This document shows, piece by piece, positions 35,334 through 43,762 of a stretch of DNA of 64,000 bases (the stretch's first letter is position 1; each line of letters opens with the position of its first letter). A program made the translations under genes and the position numbers. The notes below the pieces were generated by a model, which made no database searches, was not told the DNA's origin, and saw nothing but the letters and a program-made list of their open reading frames with translations. The stretch comes from Nocardioides sp. Root682 (GTDB lineage: Bacteria > Actinomycetota > Actinomycetes > Propionibacteriales > Nocardioidaceae): positions 302,204 to 366,203 of the forward strand of contig NZ_LMHJ01000003.1 of the NCBI RefSeq assembly GCF_001427795.1, written 5' to 3'.

Positions 35334-36635
35334 TCAGTCCGCGTCGGGCTTGCGGGAGTGCTCGGTGACGAGCAACCGATAGGCAAGAGGGAACGCGTCT
35401 GAGGACGAGAACTTCTCCTGCGGCTCCTTGTAGCTGATCTCTTCAACGATTCGCTTGTCCTGACCCGAGAAGTTCCGGTGCTGCTTCCAGTCGTAGTACA
35501 GGACGTAGTTCAAGCGGTGGCGCAACCGACGCAGGGGCGTCGCGGGGTAGGAGGTGTTGTAGTAGAAGATCCAGCTCTCGTCTGCGTTCTTCGGCGTTAC
35601 GGCGCGAGAGTAGACGTGAGTCTGATAGTCGAACCGGAAAGTCGTCGGAAGGTGGACTCCCAGTGACCACTCCTCGTCCTTGACCATCCAGTCGCGCTCC
35701 TGGCGCAAGTGGCGGCGCAAGAAGCCCATCACGTGCGAGAGGTGCAAACGGACCTTCGTCCGAGGGAACTTGGCGCCGCCCAGCCCGGGGTAGGTCTCCT
35801 GGAACTCGGCGCGCTCGATGTTCGTCTTGCGCTTCTGTTGTGAGTCCTGGAAGTCAAAGAAGCGAGTGTTCTCGAAGACCAGAGCACGGCCATTGACGAT
35901 CTTCGTGGGCGGACGCTCGGGGCCCATGTGGAGCAGCAGGTTGAGGCCGTGCTCGTCCTGGCTGAGGACCTCAAGTGAGTTCCGATGAACATAGAAGGCG
36001 TGCGAGTCCTGGAGGTTTTCCAGTGCGGGCCGCCAGTTGGCCTTCCACCGCTGCTGAGAGAAGAGGACCAGTGACTTGGGGTCGAAAAACTCCGGCGGTA
36101 CGTCCTCAGCGATTGGAGACGGCTTGCCTTCGCCCATCCAGATGAAGACCAATCCCTTGTGGGTCTGCGTGGGGAAGGATCGTGCATCGGCCCCGCGCCG
36201 GCCGATGTAGCGCGAGCGTGCCCCCTCGCCGAGGAATGCTTTCGCCTCGCCGGTCTCGTCGAAAGTCAGACCGTGGTACGGGCAAGTGATGGTGCCGGCG
36301 AAGTGGCACTTTCCCTGCGCGAGGGAGGCGTTGCGGTGGGGGCACCAGTTGGAAAGTGCGACAACCTGGCCCTCCTTGCCGCGGAAGAAGACAACCTCTT
36401 GGCCGAGGAGCGTGCGACGTACACCCTTGCGGCGCGGGACCTTGCGATCAGCGATGGCCGGGTACCAGTACTCGGTCATTCCCAACTCGGGCATGGCGTC
36501 ACGCAAGCCCAGCCCTCCAGCGGGACGTGTAGCTGCCTTGGGGCGTGATGCTCGACTTCCGGTGCTCTGGGCAGCGGTTGTCGATGCCTCGACCACGGGT
36601 GTCGACTCCGGGGTGGCGGTGCTTTCGACTGACAT
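35334..36635 (-). CDS. Rieske non-heme iron oxygenase, catalytic subunit
   Basis: A 433-aa oxygenase from ATG 36635, preceded by AAGGAG. The Rieske cluster ligands are CPHR (in LSNWCPHRNASLAQG) and CPYHG; the mononuclear iron ligands lie in ENLQDSHAFYVHRN, with a later Asp probable. No beta-subunit gene is adjacent, which fits the homotrimeric phthalate/KshA-type group paired with the downstream reductase. It would hydroxylate or dihydroxylate a ring. I cannot assign the substrate; steroid-, terpenoid- and aromatic-acid-type oxygenases are all possible. The first about 45 residues are low-complexity Ser/Thr/Ala. Confidence 0.9.
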   Translation of the reverse strand: MSVESTATPESTPVVEASTTAAQSTGSRASRPKAATRPAGGLGLRDAMPELGMTEYWYPAIADRKVPRRKGVRRTLLGQEVVFFRGKEGQVVALSNWCPHRNASLAQGKCHFAGTITCPYHGLTFDETGEAKAFLGEGARSRYIGRRGADARSFPTQTHKGLVFIWMGEGKPSPIAEDVPPEFFDPKSLVLFSQQRWKANWRPALENLQDSHAFYVHRNSLEVLSQDEHGLNLLLHMGPERPPTKIVNGRALVFENTRFFDFQDSQQKRKTNIERAEFQETYPGLGGAKFPRTKVRLHLSHVMGFLRRHLRQERDWMVKDEEWSLGVHLPTTFRFDYQTHVYSRAVTPKNADESWIFYYNTSYPATPLRRLRHRLNYVLYYDWKQHRNFSGQDKRIVEEISYKEPQEKFSSSDAFPLAYRLLVTEHSRKPDAD

Positions 36636-36646
36636 TCGAATCTCCT

Positions 36647-37465
36647 TCAGCGGACGATGTGGTCGGAGTGCGATGAGATGAAGTTGATAACCGCGGTGTT
36701 CCAGGTCTTGGGATCCTCGAAGTAGACAGAGTGTTCGCCTTGGAGTACTTGGAACTCGGCGTGCGGAATCAGGTTGGCCGTGGTGCTCATGACGGTGGGC
36801 GGGCACAGACGGTCGCCATGTGCGGCGACGACGAATGTCGGAACCTGGATCTGACCCAATTGCTCGGCCGAAAAGCTCGATGCGGCCATGGCGTCGAGCA
36901 TCTGCATCGTGGGCGGCTTGCTTCCGAAGCTTGAGATCTGGTTGTAGAGGATCGCGAGACTGGGATGCCGGTCGCAGAACTGCTCGGAAAGGACCGGGTG
37001 TCGATCGCGGACGCTGAACGGCGGGACTGCACCCTTCAACGACTGAGTGTGGCTGGGGTCTGCGCCTGCGAGGGTTGTCGACAACGTGAGCGAGCTGACA
37101 GCCGTCGGATGCTGCAGTGCGAACTCCATGGCGACAAACGCACCCATTGACTGCCCGATGATGTGGGCTCGCTCGACCTCAAGTGCTGCAAGTACGGCGG
37201 CTAAGTCGCTGGCTGCGGTTTCGATGCCGACCGATTCCTTGCGGGCAGTGGAGTTGCCGAAGCCGCGCTGATCCCACGTGATTACCCGGAAGCGTTCAGC
37301 GAAGTCGTCCGTCTGCTGCCACCAGACCGCATGGTTCCCTCCGAGACCGTGGCAGAAGACGACAGCTTCGCCCGAGCCAGTTGACTCGACATAGATGTCC
37401 TCACCGTCGGAGGGGACCAAGTAGGCCAGCCGAGCCGTGTCGGGGGTAGCGATGTCGGTGTTCAT
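36647..37465 (-). CDS. Alpha/beta hydrolase
   Basis: A 272-aa serine hydrolase from ATG 37465, overlapping the SnoaL-like gene as ATGA. Oxyanion region FCHGLGGNHAVWW, nucleophile elbow GQSMGAF, and a late histidine in LQGEHSVYFEDP. Similar proteins are C-C hydrolases of meta-cleavage pathways, 3-oxoadipate enol-lactonases or esterases. Encoded directly upstream of the Rieske gene. Confidence 0.82.
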   Translation of the reverse strand: MNTDIATPDTARLAYLVPSDGEDIYVESTGSGEAVVFCHGLGGNHAVWWQQTDDFAERFRVITWDQRGFGNSTARKESVGIETAASDLAAVLAALEVERAHIIGQSMGAFVAMEFALQHPTAVSSLTLSTTLAGADPSHTQSLKGAVPPFSVRDRHPVLSEQFCDRHPSLAILYNQISSFGSKPPTMQMLDAMAASSFSAEQLGQIQVPTFVVAAHGDRLCPPTVMSTTANLIPHAEFQVLQGEHSVYFEDPKTWNTAVINFISSHSDHIVR

Positions 37466-37845
37466 GCGCGCAGCGCCTTGTCTGCGTACAGCGTGTCGCC
37501 GTACTCCCAACCTGCCGCAACCTTGCCGCTCTCGATGCGGAGCAGGAAGTGATAGGCGTTCTGAAACTCGCGACCATGGGTTGTGGTGCCGGTGCCGTTC
37601 GCCTGGATGGACACACGGTCGTCCTGGGCGGTCACCGAATCGATGTCGAACCTGAGCCCGGCCGGGAACAGCTCGTGCATTGCAGCAAGCCAAGCACGTG
37701 CGGGAATGGCACCACGCTTGCTCAACAGCCACCAGGTTGCCGTCGGCGTCAGGAATGACTCGGCTGCCGCGAAGTCGCCGTTTCCGAGCGCGGCGAGCAG
37801 GCCGGTAGCGGTTGCGGTGGTGGTGTCCGTCGTATCGCTGCTCAT
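37462..37845 (-). CDS. SnoaL/NTF2-like protein
   Basis: A 127-aa protein from ATG 37845. After a Thr-rich start it shows the NTF2 pattern LLAALGNGDFAAAESFLTPTATWWLLSKRG, RAWLAAMHELFPAGLRFDIDSVTAQDDRVSIQANGTG and YHFLLRIESGKVAAGWEYGDTLYADKAL. First gene of the leftward Rieske operon, 59 nt from operator copy 5. Possibly a limonene-epoxide-hydrolase- or isomerase-like enzyme; function not determined. Confidence 0.75.
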   Translation of the reverse strand: MSSDTTDTTTATATGLLAALGNGDFAAAESFLTPTATWWLLSKRGAIPARAWLAAMHELFPAGLRFDIDSVTAQDDRVSIQANGTGTTTHGREFQNAYHFLLRIESGKVAAGWEYGDTLYADKALRA

Positions 37846-37904
37846 GGTTGGTCCTTGACGTTGGCGGGTTACGTGCAGGTCCGCTAGCGGATCTTGGAGG
37901 CTTA

Positions 37905-37917
37905 CGATATCATATCG
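37905..37917. promoter_or_regulatory. Palindromic operator copy 5
   Basis: Perfect palindrome between the divergent Rieske operon (first start 37845) and hydratase operon (ATG 37921). Rightward, the TATCAT at 37908-37913 is 7 nt upstream of the A of the ATG, so the transcript probably begins at the start codon. One site therefore controls both halves of the ring-degradation genes. Confidence 0.78.
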
Positions 37918-37920
37918 CTC

Positions 37921-38754
37921 ATGGCTTACAACCCGTCGACCGATGACCAGATAGAGGTCATCGAACCGACCCTCAATGCGGCCGAACTGGCCGAACTGGC
38001 TAGCGATCTTCGGTCGGCCGAGGTCGATTGCGCGCCCATCGGACGGCTCAGTGATCGATATCCCTGCATGACCGTTGTCGACTCGTACGAAGTTCAACTG
38101 CTCAACATTCGGGCACGCGAAGAAGCCGGCACTGTCGTACGCGGCCACAAGATCGGCCTCTCCTCACGCGCAATGCAGATCATGATGGGAGTCGACGAGC
38201 CCGACTACGGACACCTGCTGTCCGACATGTTCGTGCCAGAGCACGTCCCGATCCAGGCGTCAAAGCTGTGCGCGCCTCGCGTCGAGGTCGAAATTGCATT
38301 CGTCCTGCAAGAGACCCTGCCGGGCATCGGATGCACGATCGCGGACGTCCTGCGCTGCACCGACTACATCGTTCCGGCACTAGAAATCATCGACTCCCGA
38401 ATCCAGAACTGGGACATCGGCCTCGTCGACACCATTGCGGACAACGCCTCATCTGGCCTCGTCGTACTGGGCAGCGCTCGTACCGATCCTTCGTCCGTCG
38501 ACCTGCGCACGGTAGGCGCCGTCCTTCGCAAGGACGGCGACATCATCGCCACAGGAGCCTCAGGTGCCGTCCTTGGGAACCCCGCCGCCGCCGTGGCATG
38601 GCTTGCCAACAAGGTCCACTCGTTCGGCGTGCGGCTTGAGAAGGGCCACGTGATTCTTCCGGGCTCATGCACGCGGGCATACGACGTTGCGGCCGGCGAG
38701 ACCGTTCGGGCCGACTTTGACGTACTCGGTTCGGTAACAACGACCTTCAAGTGA
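37921..38754 (+). CDS. 2-keto-4-pentenoate hydratase-family enzyme (first)
   Basis: A 277-aa member of the hydratase/4-oxalocrotonate decarboxylase family (MhpD/HsaE/DmpE-like). Conserved segments: VVRGHKIGLSSRAMQIMMGVDEPDYGHLLSDM, APRVEVEIAFVL with metal-ligand glutamates, and YIVPALEIIDSRIQNWDIGLVDTIADNASSG. It would hydrate 2-hydroxypenta-2,4-dienoate to 4-hydroxy-2-oxovalerate, the substrate of the aldolase at 45855. ATG 37921 has no Shine-Dalgarno and sits 3 nt after the operator, consistent with leaderless translation. Confidence 0.88.
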   Translation: MAYNPSTDDQIEVIEPTLNAAELAELASDLRSAEVDCAPIGRLSDRYPCMTVVDSYEVQLLNIRAREEAGTVVRGHKIGLSSRAMQIMMGVDEPDYGHLLSDMFVPEHVPIQASKLCAPRVEVEIAFVLQETLPGIGCTIADVLRCTDYIVPALEIIDSRIQNWDIGLVDTIADNASSGLVVLGSARTDPSSVDLRTVGAVLRKDGDIIATGASGAVLGNPAAAVAWLANKVHSFGVRLEKGHVILPGSCTRAYDVAAGETVRADFDVLGSVTTTFK

Positions 38755-38770
38755 CGAGGTGAGCTAATCA

Positions 38771-39499
38771 ATGACGAGCATTGTGAGTGCTGGAACGACG
38801 CTGCTCGAAGCACAGCGCCGCCGCAAGTCGCACCTCCACGATCGATGGCTTGCCGGCGAAAGTGTGGTGGGCGTCAAAGCGTCTCTGACCAGTGCTGCCG
38901 CCCAGGCCCGGCTGGGGGCGCCCCATGTTCAATGGGGTTGGCTGACCGATGCCATGGAGCTCGAGAACGGTGCCGTGGTTACTGCTCAAACTCGTCGAGT
39001 AACCCGGGTCGAAGCGGAGCTCGCCTTCGTGCTCGGAGCGGACCTTGTGGGCCCCGGCGTTACTCGCCGCGACGTGTTGGCCGCAACCAGAGCAGTGTTG
39101 CCCGCCCTCGAACTGCCGTCCTGGAATGTCGACGAGCGCCCCACCACTCTTGATCGACTGATTTCGACCAATGCATCGGCTGACCGATTCGTGGTCGGCC
39201 AGCCCTGTCACAACTTCGCCGACCTGGACCTCAGCCTTCTCGGCGTCCTCCTCGAAATCAACGGCGAAGTCGCAGGATCCGCAGCTGGTGCAGCTGCCAT
39301 GGGTGATCCGGCACAAGCAGTTGCCGAGCTCGTCAACGCCTTGGCGAGGGACGAGCAAGGCGAACTCAACGAAGGAACCATCGTGCTCACTGGCGCACTT
39401 CTCCCACCTATCGACCTCCAACCCGGTATGAGCATCACCGCAACGTTCGCTCACCTGGGCTCTGTTGAAGTGACCTGCCGCGGAGCGGGGGAGTGGTGA
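38771..39499 (+). CDS. 2-keto-4-pentenoate hydratase-family enzyme (second, divergent)
   Basis: A 242-aa paralogue in the same fold, shorter than its neighbour. It keeps VEAELAFVLGADLVGPGVTRRDVLAATRAVLPALELPSWN and the C-terminal LPPIDLQPGMSITATFAHLGSVEV. In catechol-type pathways hydratase and 4-oxalocrotonate decarboxylase are encoded side by side from this same family, so one of the two genes may be the decarboxylase. Which is which cannot be told by eye. It starts 16 bp after the first copy. Confidence 0.8.
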   Translation: MTSIVSAGTTLLEAQRRRKSHLHDRWLAGESVVGVKASLTSAAAQARLGAPHVQWGWLTDAMELENGAVVTAQTRRVTRVEAELAFVLGADLVGPGVTRRDVLAATRAVLPALELPSWNVDERPTTLDRLISTNASADRFVVGQPCHNFADLDLSLLGVLLEINGEVAGSAAGAAAMGDPAQAVAELVNALARDEQGELNEGTIVLTGALLPPIDLQPGMSITATFAHLGSVEVTCRGAGEW

Positions 39500-39936
39500 G
39501 CATTCCAGTCAAGGTCGCCATCGCCGAGGCCCGCGACAACGAACCGCATCTTCTGGCCACCGACGTCGAATCACGGGTCCTGCCGAGCGGTCGAGCCCTG
39601 GCCGAGTTGTGGCGAACCGGAGCACTCGTGTCCGGACCTTCAAACGAACCAGACAACGAGGCATTCCCTGGCCCGGACGGTGCACGACTCTGGGTGCTCA
39701 CGGTTCCGCCCGACGGCCCCAACACACCGCCGTTCCACGCCACGCCGACAGTGGACCTCGGCTTCGTCATCTCGGGCAGCGTGACACTCGACGTCGAAGG
39801 TGCGGCCCAACTTGAACTCGGCCCCGGCGACGCATTCGTCCAATCAGGACAAAGCCACCGCTGGCTGAACCGAGGCACCGAGGACGTCGTCATCGGCGTG
39901 GTCGTGGTCGGAGTCGCGCCCACTTCATCGAGCTGA
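39496..39936 (+). CDS. Cupin-domain protein
   Basis: A 146-aa protein whose GTG at 39496 overlaps the previous stop as GTGA; GTG 39493 is equally in frame. The C-terminal half is a single cupin barrel (FVISGSVTLDVEGAAQLELGPGDAFVQSGQSHRWLNRGTEDVVIGVVVVG) with a histidine in QSHRW. Small cupins in such operons act as dioxygenases, isomerases or binding proteins. Specific role unknown. Confidence 0.8.
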   Translation: MSIPVKVAIAEARDNEPHLLATDVESRVLPSGRALAELWRTGALVSGPSNEPDNEAFPGPDGARLWVLTVPPDGPNTPPFHATPTVDLGFVISGSVTLDVEGAAQLELGPGDAFVQSGQSHRWLNRGTEDVVIGVVVVGVAPTSSS

Positions 39937-39993
39937 CCCGTCACTTCTCGGGACCCGTCCCAACGAACGCCAGCAATGCAGAAGGAGCAAACA

Positions 39994-41220
39994 ATGTCCG
40001 CAGAAGTAGTACCCGTGAACGAACCATTGGTTCGAGATGCAACGAGGTACCTCACCGATCCCGAGTTCCGCCAGGATCCTTGGGCCTTCTTCCAGCGCTC
40101 CCGCGTGGAGGCGCCGGTCATTAAGACGGATGTTGGCATCTGGCTCGTAACCGGGTTCGACGAAGCTAACCAGGTCCTGCGGAACGACGTGCTCCTGAGC
40201 CGACGCGAGGCTGGGCTCAAGCACGTCGTCGTCGACTCTCCCGAGGAACGACTCGTCTTCACTTCGCGCATGCTTTACAACGACCGTCCCGAGCACACCC
40301 GCTTGCGGCGCCTCGTCGCGCAAGCCTTCACTCGCGGCGGGATCTCGAGTTGGCAGGACAGGATCAAGGAAGTTACCGAGGCTCAGTTGGACGCAGTAGA
40401 GGGCCGCGGCGAGATGGAACTGGTGCACGACTTCGCCTACCCCGTCGTTGAGCAGGTCATCACCGAAATGCTGGGGCTTCGGCATGGCGACCTCCCACTG
40501 TTCCTCGGCTGGTCGAAGGCCATGACGGAGCCGCCTCCGGGGGGTGACCTTGACCAGTTCCGCGAAGGCGCAACCCAAGCGACTCGCGAGATCACCGCCT
40601 ACGTCCGTGACCGCATGGCCGAGCGTCGCGCGGAGCCGGGAGACGACATCTTGACGAAGCTGATCCAGGCTGAGGATGCGGAGGACGGCACGCTGGCTGA
40701 GCATGAGGTGGTCGCGATGACCATCGAACTGATCTTCGCTGGCCACGAGACGACGTCCAACTTCGTAGGCAACGGCGTCGCCTGTCTTCTGGGTCACCCG
40801 GACCAGTGGCAGGCGCTCCTCGCCGACCCGAACCTGCTGTCTTCGGCGATCGACGAGATGCTTCGCTACGAGAGCCCCGCTCCAATGCCCCTGCCCCGCG
40901 TCGCAATCGATGACGTCGTCATTGGAACCGAAACCATCGGCAAGGGCGACACCGTCGTTGTGGCGCTCGCCGCAGCGAACCGGGATCCCAACGTCTTCCC
41001 TGACCCGGAAAAGTTCGACATCACGCGCCAGGACAACAACTTCATCTCATTCGGATTCGGCGCGCACTTCTGCCTCGGGTCGCACCTCGCCCGTATGGAA
41101 TCAAGCGTGATCCTCACGGCTCTGATCAACAGGTTCCCGAACCTCCGTCTTGCAGGAGAGCCCCAGTGGAGCAATCACCACTTCTTCCGCGCCCTCGAGT
41201 CCCTGCCGGTGACCTGGTGA
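39994..41220 (+). CDS. Cytochrome P450 (third of three)
   Basis: A 408-aa P450. ATG 39994 is chosen for the AAGGAG just upstream; ATG 39976 is in frame but lacks one. I-helix FAGHETTSNFVGNG, K-helix DEMLRYESP, heme binding FGFGAHFCLGSHLARME with the cysteine near residue 360. Encoded amid ring-cleavage genes, it probably hydroxylates a ring or side-chain carbon of a late intermediate. The stop overlaps the next gene as GTGA. Confidence 0.9.
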   Translation: MSAEVVPVNEPLVRDATRYLTDPEFRQDPWAFFQRSRVEAPVIKTDVGIWLVTGFDEANQVLRNDVLLSRREAGLKHVVVDSPEERLVFTSRMLYNDRPEHTRLRRLVAQAFTRGGISSWQDRIKEVTEAQLDAVEGRGEMELVHDFAYPVVEQVITEMLGLRHGDLPLFLGWSKAMTEPPPGGDLDQFREGATQATREITAYVRDRMAERRAEPGDDILTKLIQAEDAEDGTLAEHEVVAMTIELIFAGHETTSNFVGNGVACLLGHPDQWQALLADPNLLSSAIDEMLRYESPAPMPLPRVAIDDVVIGTETIGKGDTVVVALAAANRDPNVFPDPEKFDITRQDNNFISFGFGAHFCLGSHLARMESSVILTALINRFPNLRLAGEPQWSNHHFFRALESLPVTW

Positions 41221-42092
41221 CGGCCCCGACCGCCTGGCTTGAGCTCATGGGCTCGGGTGTCGCGGAGACCTACTACGACGTTCGTGGCCGGCGCACTCGC
41301 GTCCTTGAGGCAGGGATTGGCACCCCGCTCATCTTGTTGCATGGAACCGGTGGCCATGCCGAGACCTACCTGCGCAACATTGCACCGCTCTCGCAGCACT
41401 TCCGCGTTCTCGCGGTCGACATGGTGGGCCACGGGTTCACTGACGGTGCCGACGGCGAGTACACGATGGACACCTTCGCCGACCACATCGCGGACCTCAT
41501 CGACGTTCTCGATGTAGGCCAGGTCTTCCTGTCGGGCGAGTCCTTGGGCGGAGGCGTTGCCTGCTGGACCGCTCTGAAGTACCCCGCAAAGATCAAAGCG
41601 CTGTCCCTGAACACGGGAATTCTGGCTCGACCGGATGAGAAGGGACTCGCTGATCTCGCCGACATCGAGGCTCGTACCAACCGTCTTGGTCAGGACCTGA
41701 CGCGGGAGGCGATCAGGTCGAGGCTTGAGTGGCTGGTCTACGACAAGTCCGCAGTTACCGACGAGCTCGTCGAGATCCGTCATCGGGTGTACTCGCAACC
41801 GGGCATGGTCGAGCGCATGGTCAAGGTGATGCGCACGGTGCTGCAGATGAACCGCGATGCGTTCGGCGACGTCGACTACTACGACCACACTCTTGCCAAA
41901 CTCCAGTGCCCGGCGCTCGTCGTCTGGACGGATCACAACCCTGGCAAGAGTTTCGCCGCTGTGAAGCCGGCCATCGATGCGATCCCGGAGAGGGAGGTCC
42001 ATCTCCTCAAGGGTGCTGGACATTGGCCGCAGTGGGAAAAGTTCGATGAGGTCAACGAACTCATGACCGAGTTCTTGAAGCGCCAGGAGTGA
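41217..42092 (+). CDS. Alpha/beta hydrolase resembling meta-cleavage C-C hydrolases
   Basis: A 291-aa protein from GTG 41217, coupled to the P450 gene. Oxyanion HGTGGHAETY, nucleophile GESLGGG, acidic residue in VVWTDHNPGKS and histidine in KGAGHWPQWEKFDEVNEL give a full Ser-Asp-His triad. The layout resembles HsaD/BphD/MhpC enzymes that cleave 2-hydroxy-6-oxo-dienoates after extradiol opening. An extradiol dioxygenase (51966), hydratase (37921) and aldolase (45855) in the same regulon support that role. Ester hydrolysis remains possible. Confidence 0.83.
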   Translation: MTAPTAWLELMGSGVAETYYDVRGRRTRVLEAGIGTPLILLHGTGGHAETYLRNIAPLSQHFRVLAVDMVGHGFTDGADGEYTMDTFADHIADLIDVLDVGQVFLSGESLGGGVACWTALKYPAKIKALSLNTGILARPDEKGLADLADIEARTNRLGQDLTREAIRSRLEWLVYDKSAVTDELVEIRHRVYSQPGMVERMVKVMRTVLQMNRDAFGDVDYYDHTLAKLQCPALVVWTDHNPGKSFAAVKPAIDAIPEREVHLLKGAGHWPQWEKFDEVNELMTEFLKRQE

Positions 42093-42101
42093 GTAGTTCA
42101 C

Positions 42102-43001
42102 ATGCTTCGATTTGATGGCAGGGTTGCCGTCGTGACCGGCGCCGGCCGAGGAGTTGGTGCGGCGTACGCCCGGCTCCTCGGCTCGCGCGGCGCGACGGTC
42201 GTCGTGAACGATCTCGGTGTCAGTCCAACGGGCACAGACCCCTCAGGTGGACCTGCGCACGAGGTCGTCGCCGAGATCGAGGCGGCCGGCGGCCGCGCCA
42301 TGGCCGACACGCGTTCGGTCGCTTCCCCTGAGGGGGCCGAGGGTCTCATTGAGGCCACGATTGCCGCATATGGCCGCGTCGATGTCCTTATCCACAATGC
42401 TGGGCGAGTGCATGGCAACTATGACGAGTTGCGGACTCTCAACATGGACGCCACACATTGGCTAACGGAGGCCGTTTGGCCTCACATGCTTGAAGCCGAC
42501 TACGGACGGATCCTCGTGACCACGTCGAGCGCGGGGCTCTTTGGCACCGCCGTCGGGACCGACTACAACACCCTCCAGGGCTACGGTGCGGCCAAGATGG
42601 GAGCTCTGGGTCACACCCGCAGCCTCGCGATCCGTGCGCGTTCCACGGGCATCAAGGTCAATGCTGTGTCGCCTCATGCGTACACCCGGCTCGCAGCTGG
42701 CCTCGAACAGACTCCAGAGTTGGCATTCATGGCGACTCATTCCACACCCGAGCGCGTTGCACCAGGCAGCGTGTACCTGGTGCACGAGTCTTGCCCAGTC
42801 AGTGGCGAGATCTTCGCGATAGGCGCTGGACGAATGGCCCGGATCTTCATCGGTGAGACCGTGGGCTACGTGAACCCTGACCTCACTATCGAGGACGTGG
42901 AGGACAACTTCGCTGCGATCATGAACGAAGCCGGCTATCACGTGCCCCGTGACATGTCCGAGATCACCGCGATCTATAGGAAGGTGGCGACGGGCCAGTG
43001 A
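42102..43001 (+). CDS. SDR of the HSD17B4/multifunctional-enzyme type
   Basis: A 299-aa short-chain dehydrogenase with VVTGAGRGVGAAYARLLGSRGATVVVNDLG, the long NDLG form typical of peroxisomal MFE2-like 3-hydroxyacyl-CoA dehydrogenases. It has an intact catalytic YGAAK preceded by TTSSAG, and HNAGRV. It would oxidise a hydroxyacyl-CoA or ring alcohol. Last gene of the rightward operon; the convergent GntR gene ends 22 bp away. Confidence 0.85.
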   Translation: MLRFDGRVAVVTGAGRGVGAAYARLLGSRGATVVVNDLGVSPTGTDPSGGPAHEVVAEIEAAGGRAMADTRSVASPEGAEGLIEATIAAYGRVDVLIHNAGRVHGNYDELRTLNMDATHWLTEAVWPHMLEADYGRILVTTSSAGLFGTAVGTDYNTLQGYGAAKMGALGHTRSLAIRARSTGIKVNAVSPHAYTRLAAGLEQTPELAFMATHSTPERVAPGSVYLVHESCPVSGEIFAIGAGRMARIFIGETVGYVNPDLTIEDVEDNFAAIMNEAGYHVPRDMSEITAIYRKVATGQ

Positions 43002-43023
43002 TCCGAGTGCCGGTCGACGGGCT

Positions 43024-43683
43024 CTACTGCCAGTAAGCGGTCGTGAACAACGCGCCCGCGGCCACACTGTGCTTGATTGATGCAGCCCGGGCGGCCTCGC
43101 GATCGCCGGCGTCAACGGCCTTGATCAGGTCTGCTTGCCACTTGTCAGCCTGCTCGATCCATCCAGGCACATCGAAGTTGACGTCCGGGAAGTAGTTGAG
43201 GCAGTTGCGCACCAGCACTCCGATGGTCGGTGACGCGGCAGTCTGGTTCAGTGCGGTGTGGAAGCGGCGGTTCTCTCGGGTGAGCACCTCAAGGCGACCT
43301 TCGGCCATTGCTGCCTGGTAAGCCTCATGCCTGCCTTGAAGGGTCTGAACCAGGCTGTCGGTGCGGGCGTCGCACGCCCTAGCCGCCATCTCTCCCGCAA
43401 GGACGCCGTGAGCCCAGTAGATGTCGCGAATGCCCTGCTCGGTTGTGGTGGAGACCTCGAACGACCTGCTGGCTGACGCAACAACCATCCCATCAGCAAC
43501 GAGGCGCAAGAGCGCCTCGCGAATCGGCATCGTGCTGATGCCCAGCATCTCGGCCAACTGCGCCTGAGTGATCCGCCGGCCCGGTTCAAGTTCGCGAGAA
43601 AGAATCATCCGGCGTAGGCGCTCGGTGACCGTATCCGTCAGCGATTGAGGGCGGATTGGTGCGTGGGAACTGTCAGACGTCAC
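43024..43683 (-). CDS. GntR-family regulator with FCD domain (probable master regulator of the cluster)
   Basis: About 219 aa from GTG 43683, or 222 from ATG 43692. The N-terminal winged helix is LTDTVTERLRRMILSRELEPGRRITQAQLAEMLGISTMPIREALLRLVADG; the C-terminal FCD effector domain has the metal-type residues in ENRRFHTALNQTA and IKHSVAAG. It is the only GntR gene here and a 10/13 version of the cluster palindrome overlaps its start. GTG 43683 lies 7 nt past the TATCAT in that site, the same spacing seen at other leaderless starts in the cluster, so I prefer it. FCD regulators usually bind palindromes with very short spacers and release DNA on binding a small carboxylate. Confidence 0.85.
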   Translation of the reverse strand: MTSDSSHAPIRPQSLTDTVTERLRRMILSRELEPGRRITQAQLAEMLGISTMPIREALLRLVADGMVVASASRSFEVSTTTEQGIRDIYWAHGVLAGEMAARACDARTDSLVQTLQGRHEAYQAAMAEGRLEVLTRENRRFHTALNQTAASPTIGVLVRNCLNYFPDVNFDVPGWIEQADKWQADLIKAVDAGDREAARAASIKHSVAAGALFTTAYWQ

Positions 43684-43686
43684 CTG

Positions 43687-43699
43687 AAACATGATATCG
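43687..43699. promoter_or_regulatory. Degenerate operator copy at the GntR gene
   Basis: On the + strand it ends in ATGATATCG, matching 10 of 13 positions of the consensus. One half-site is perfect and the other is degraded. It overlaps the upstream ATG (43692) and precedes GTG 43683 by 3 nt. A weaker site at the regulator's own promoter would fit autoregulation. Confidence 0.6.
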
Positions 43700-43762
43700 C
43701 AGATCGAGAGAGCGAACCAGTTGCCGTGTTTCCGTCGGTCAGGCGATCCAGGCCCCGATTTC

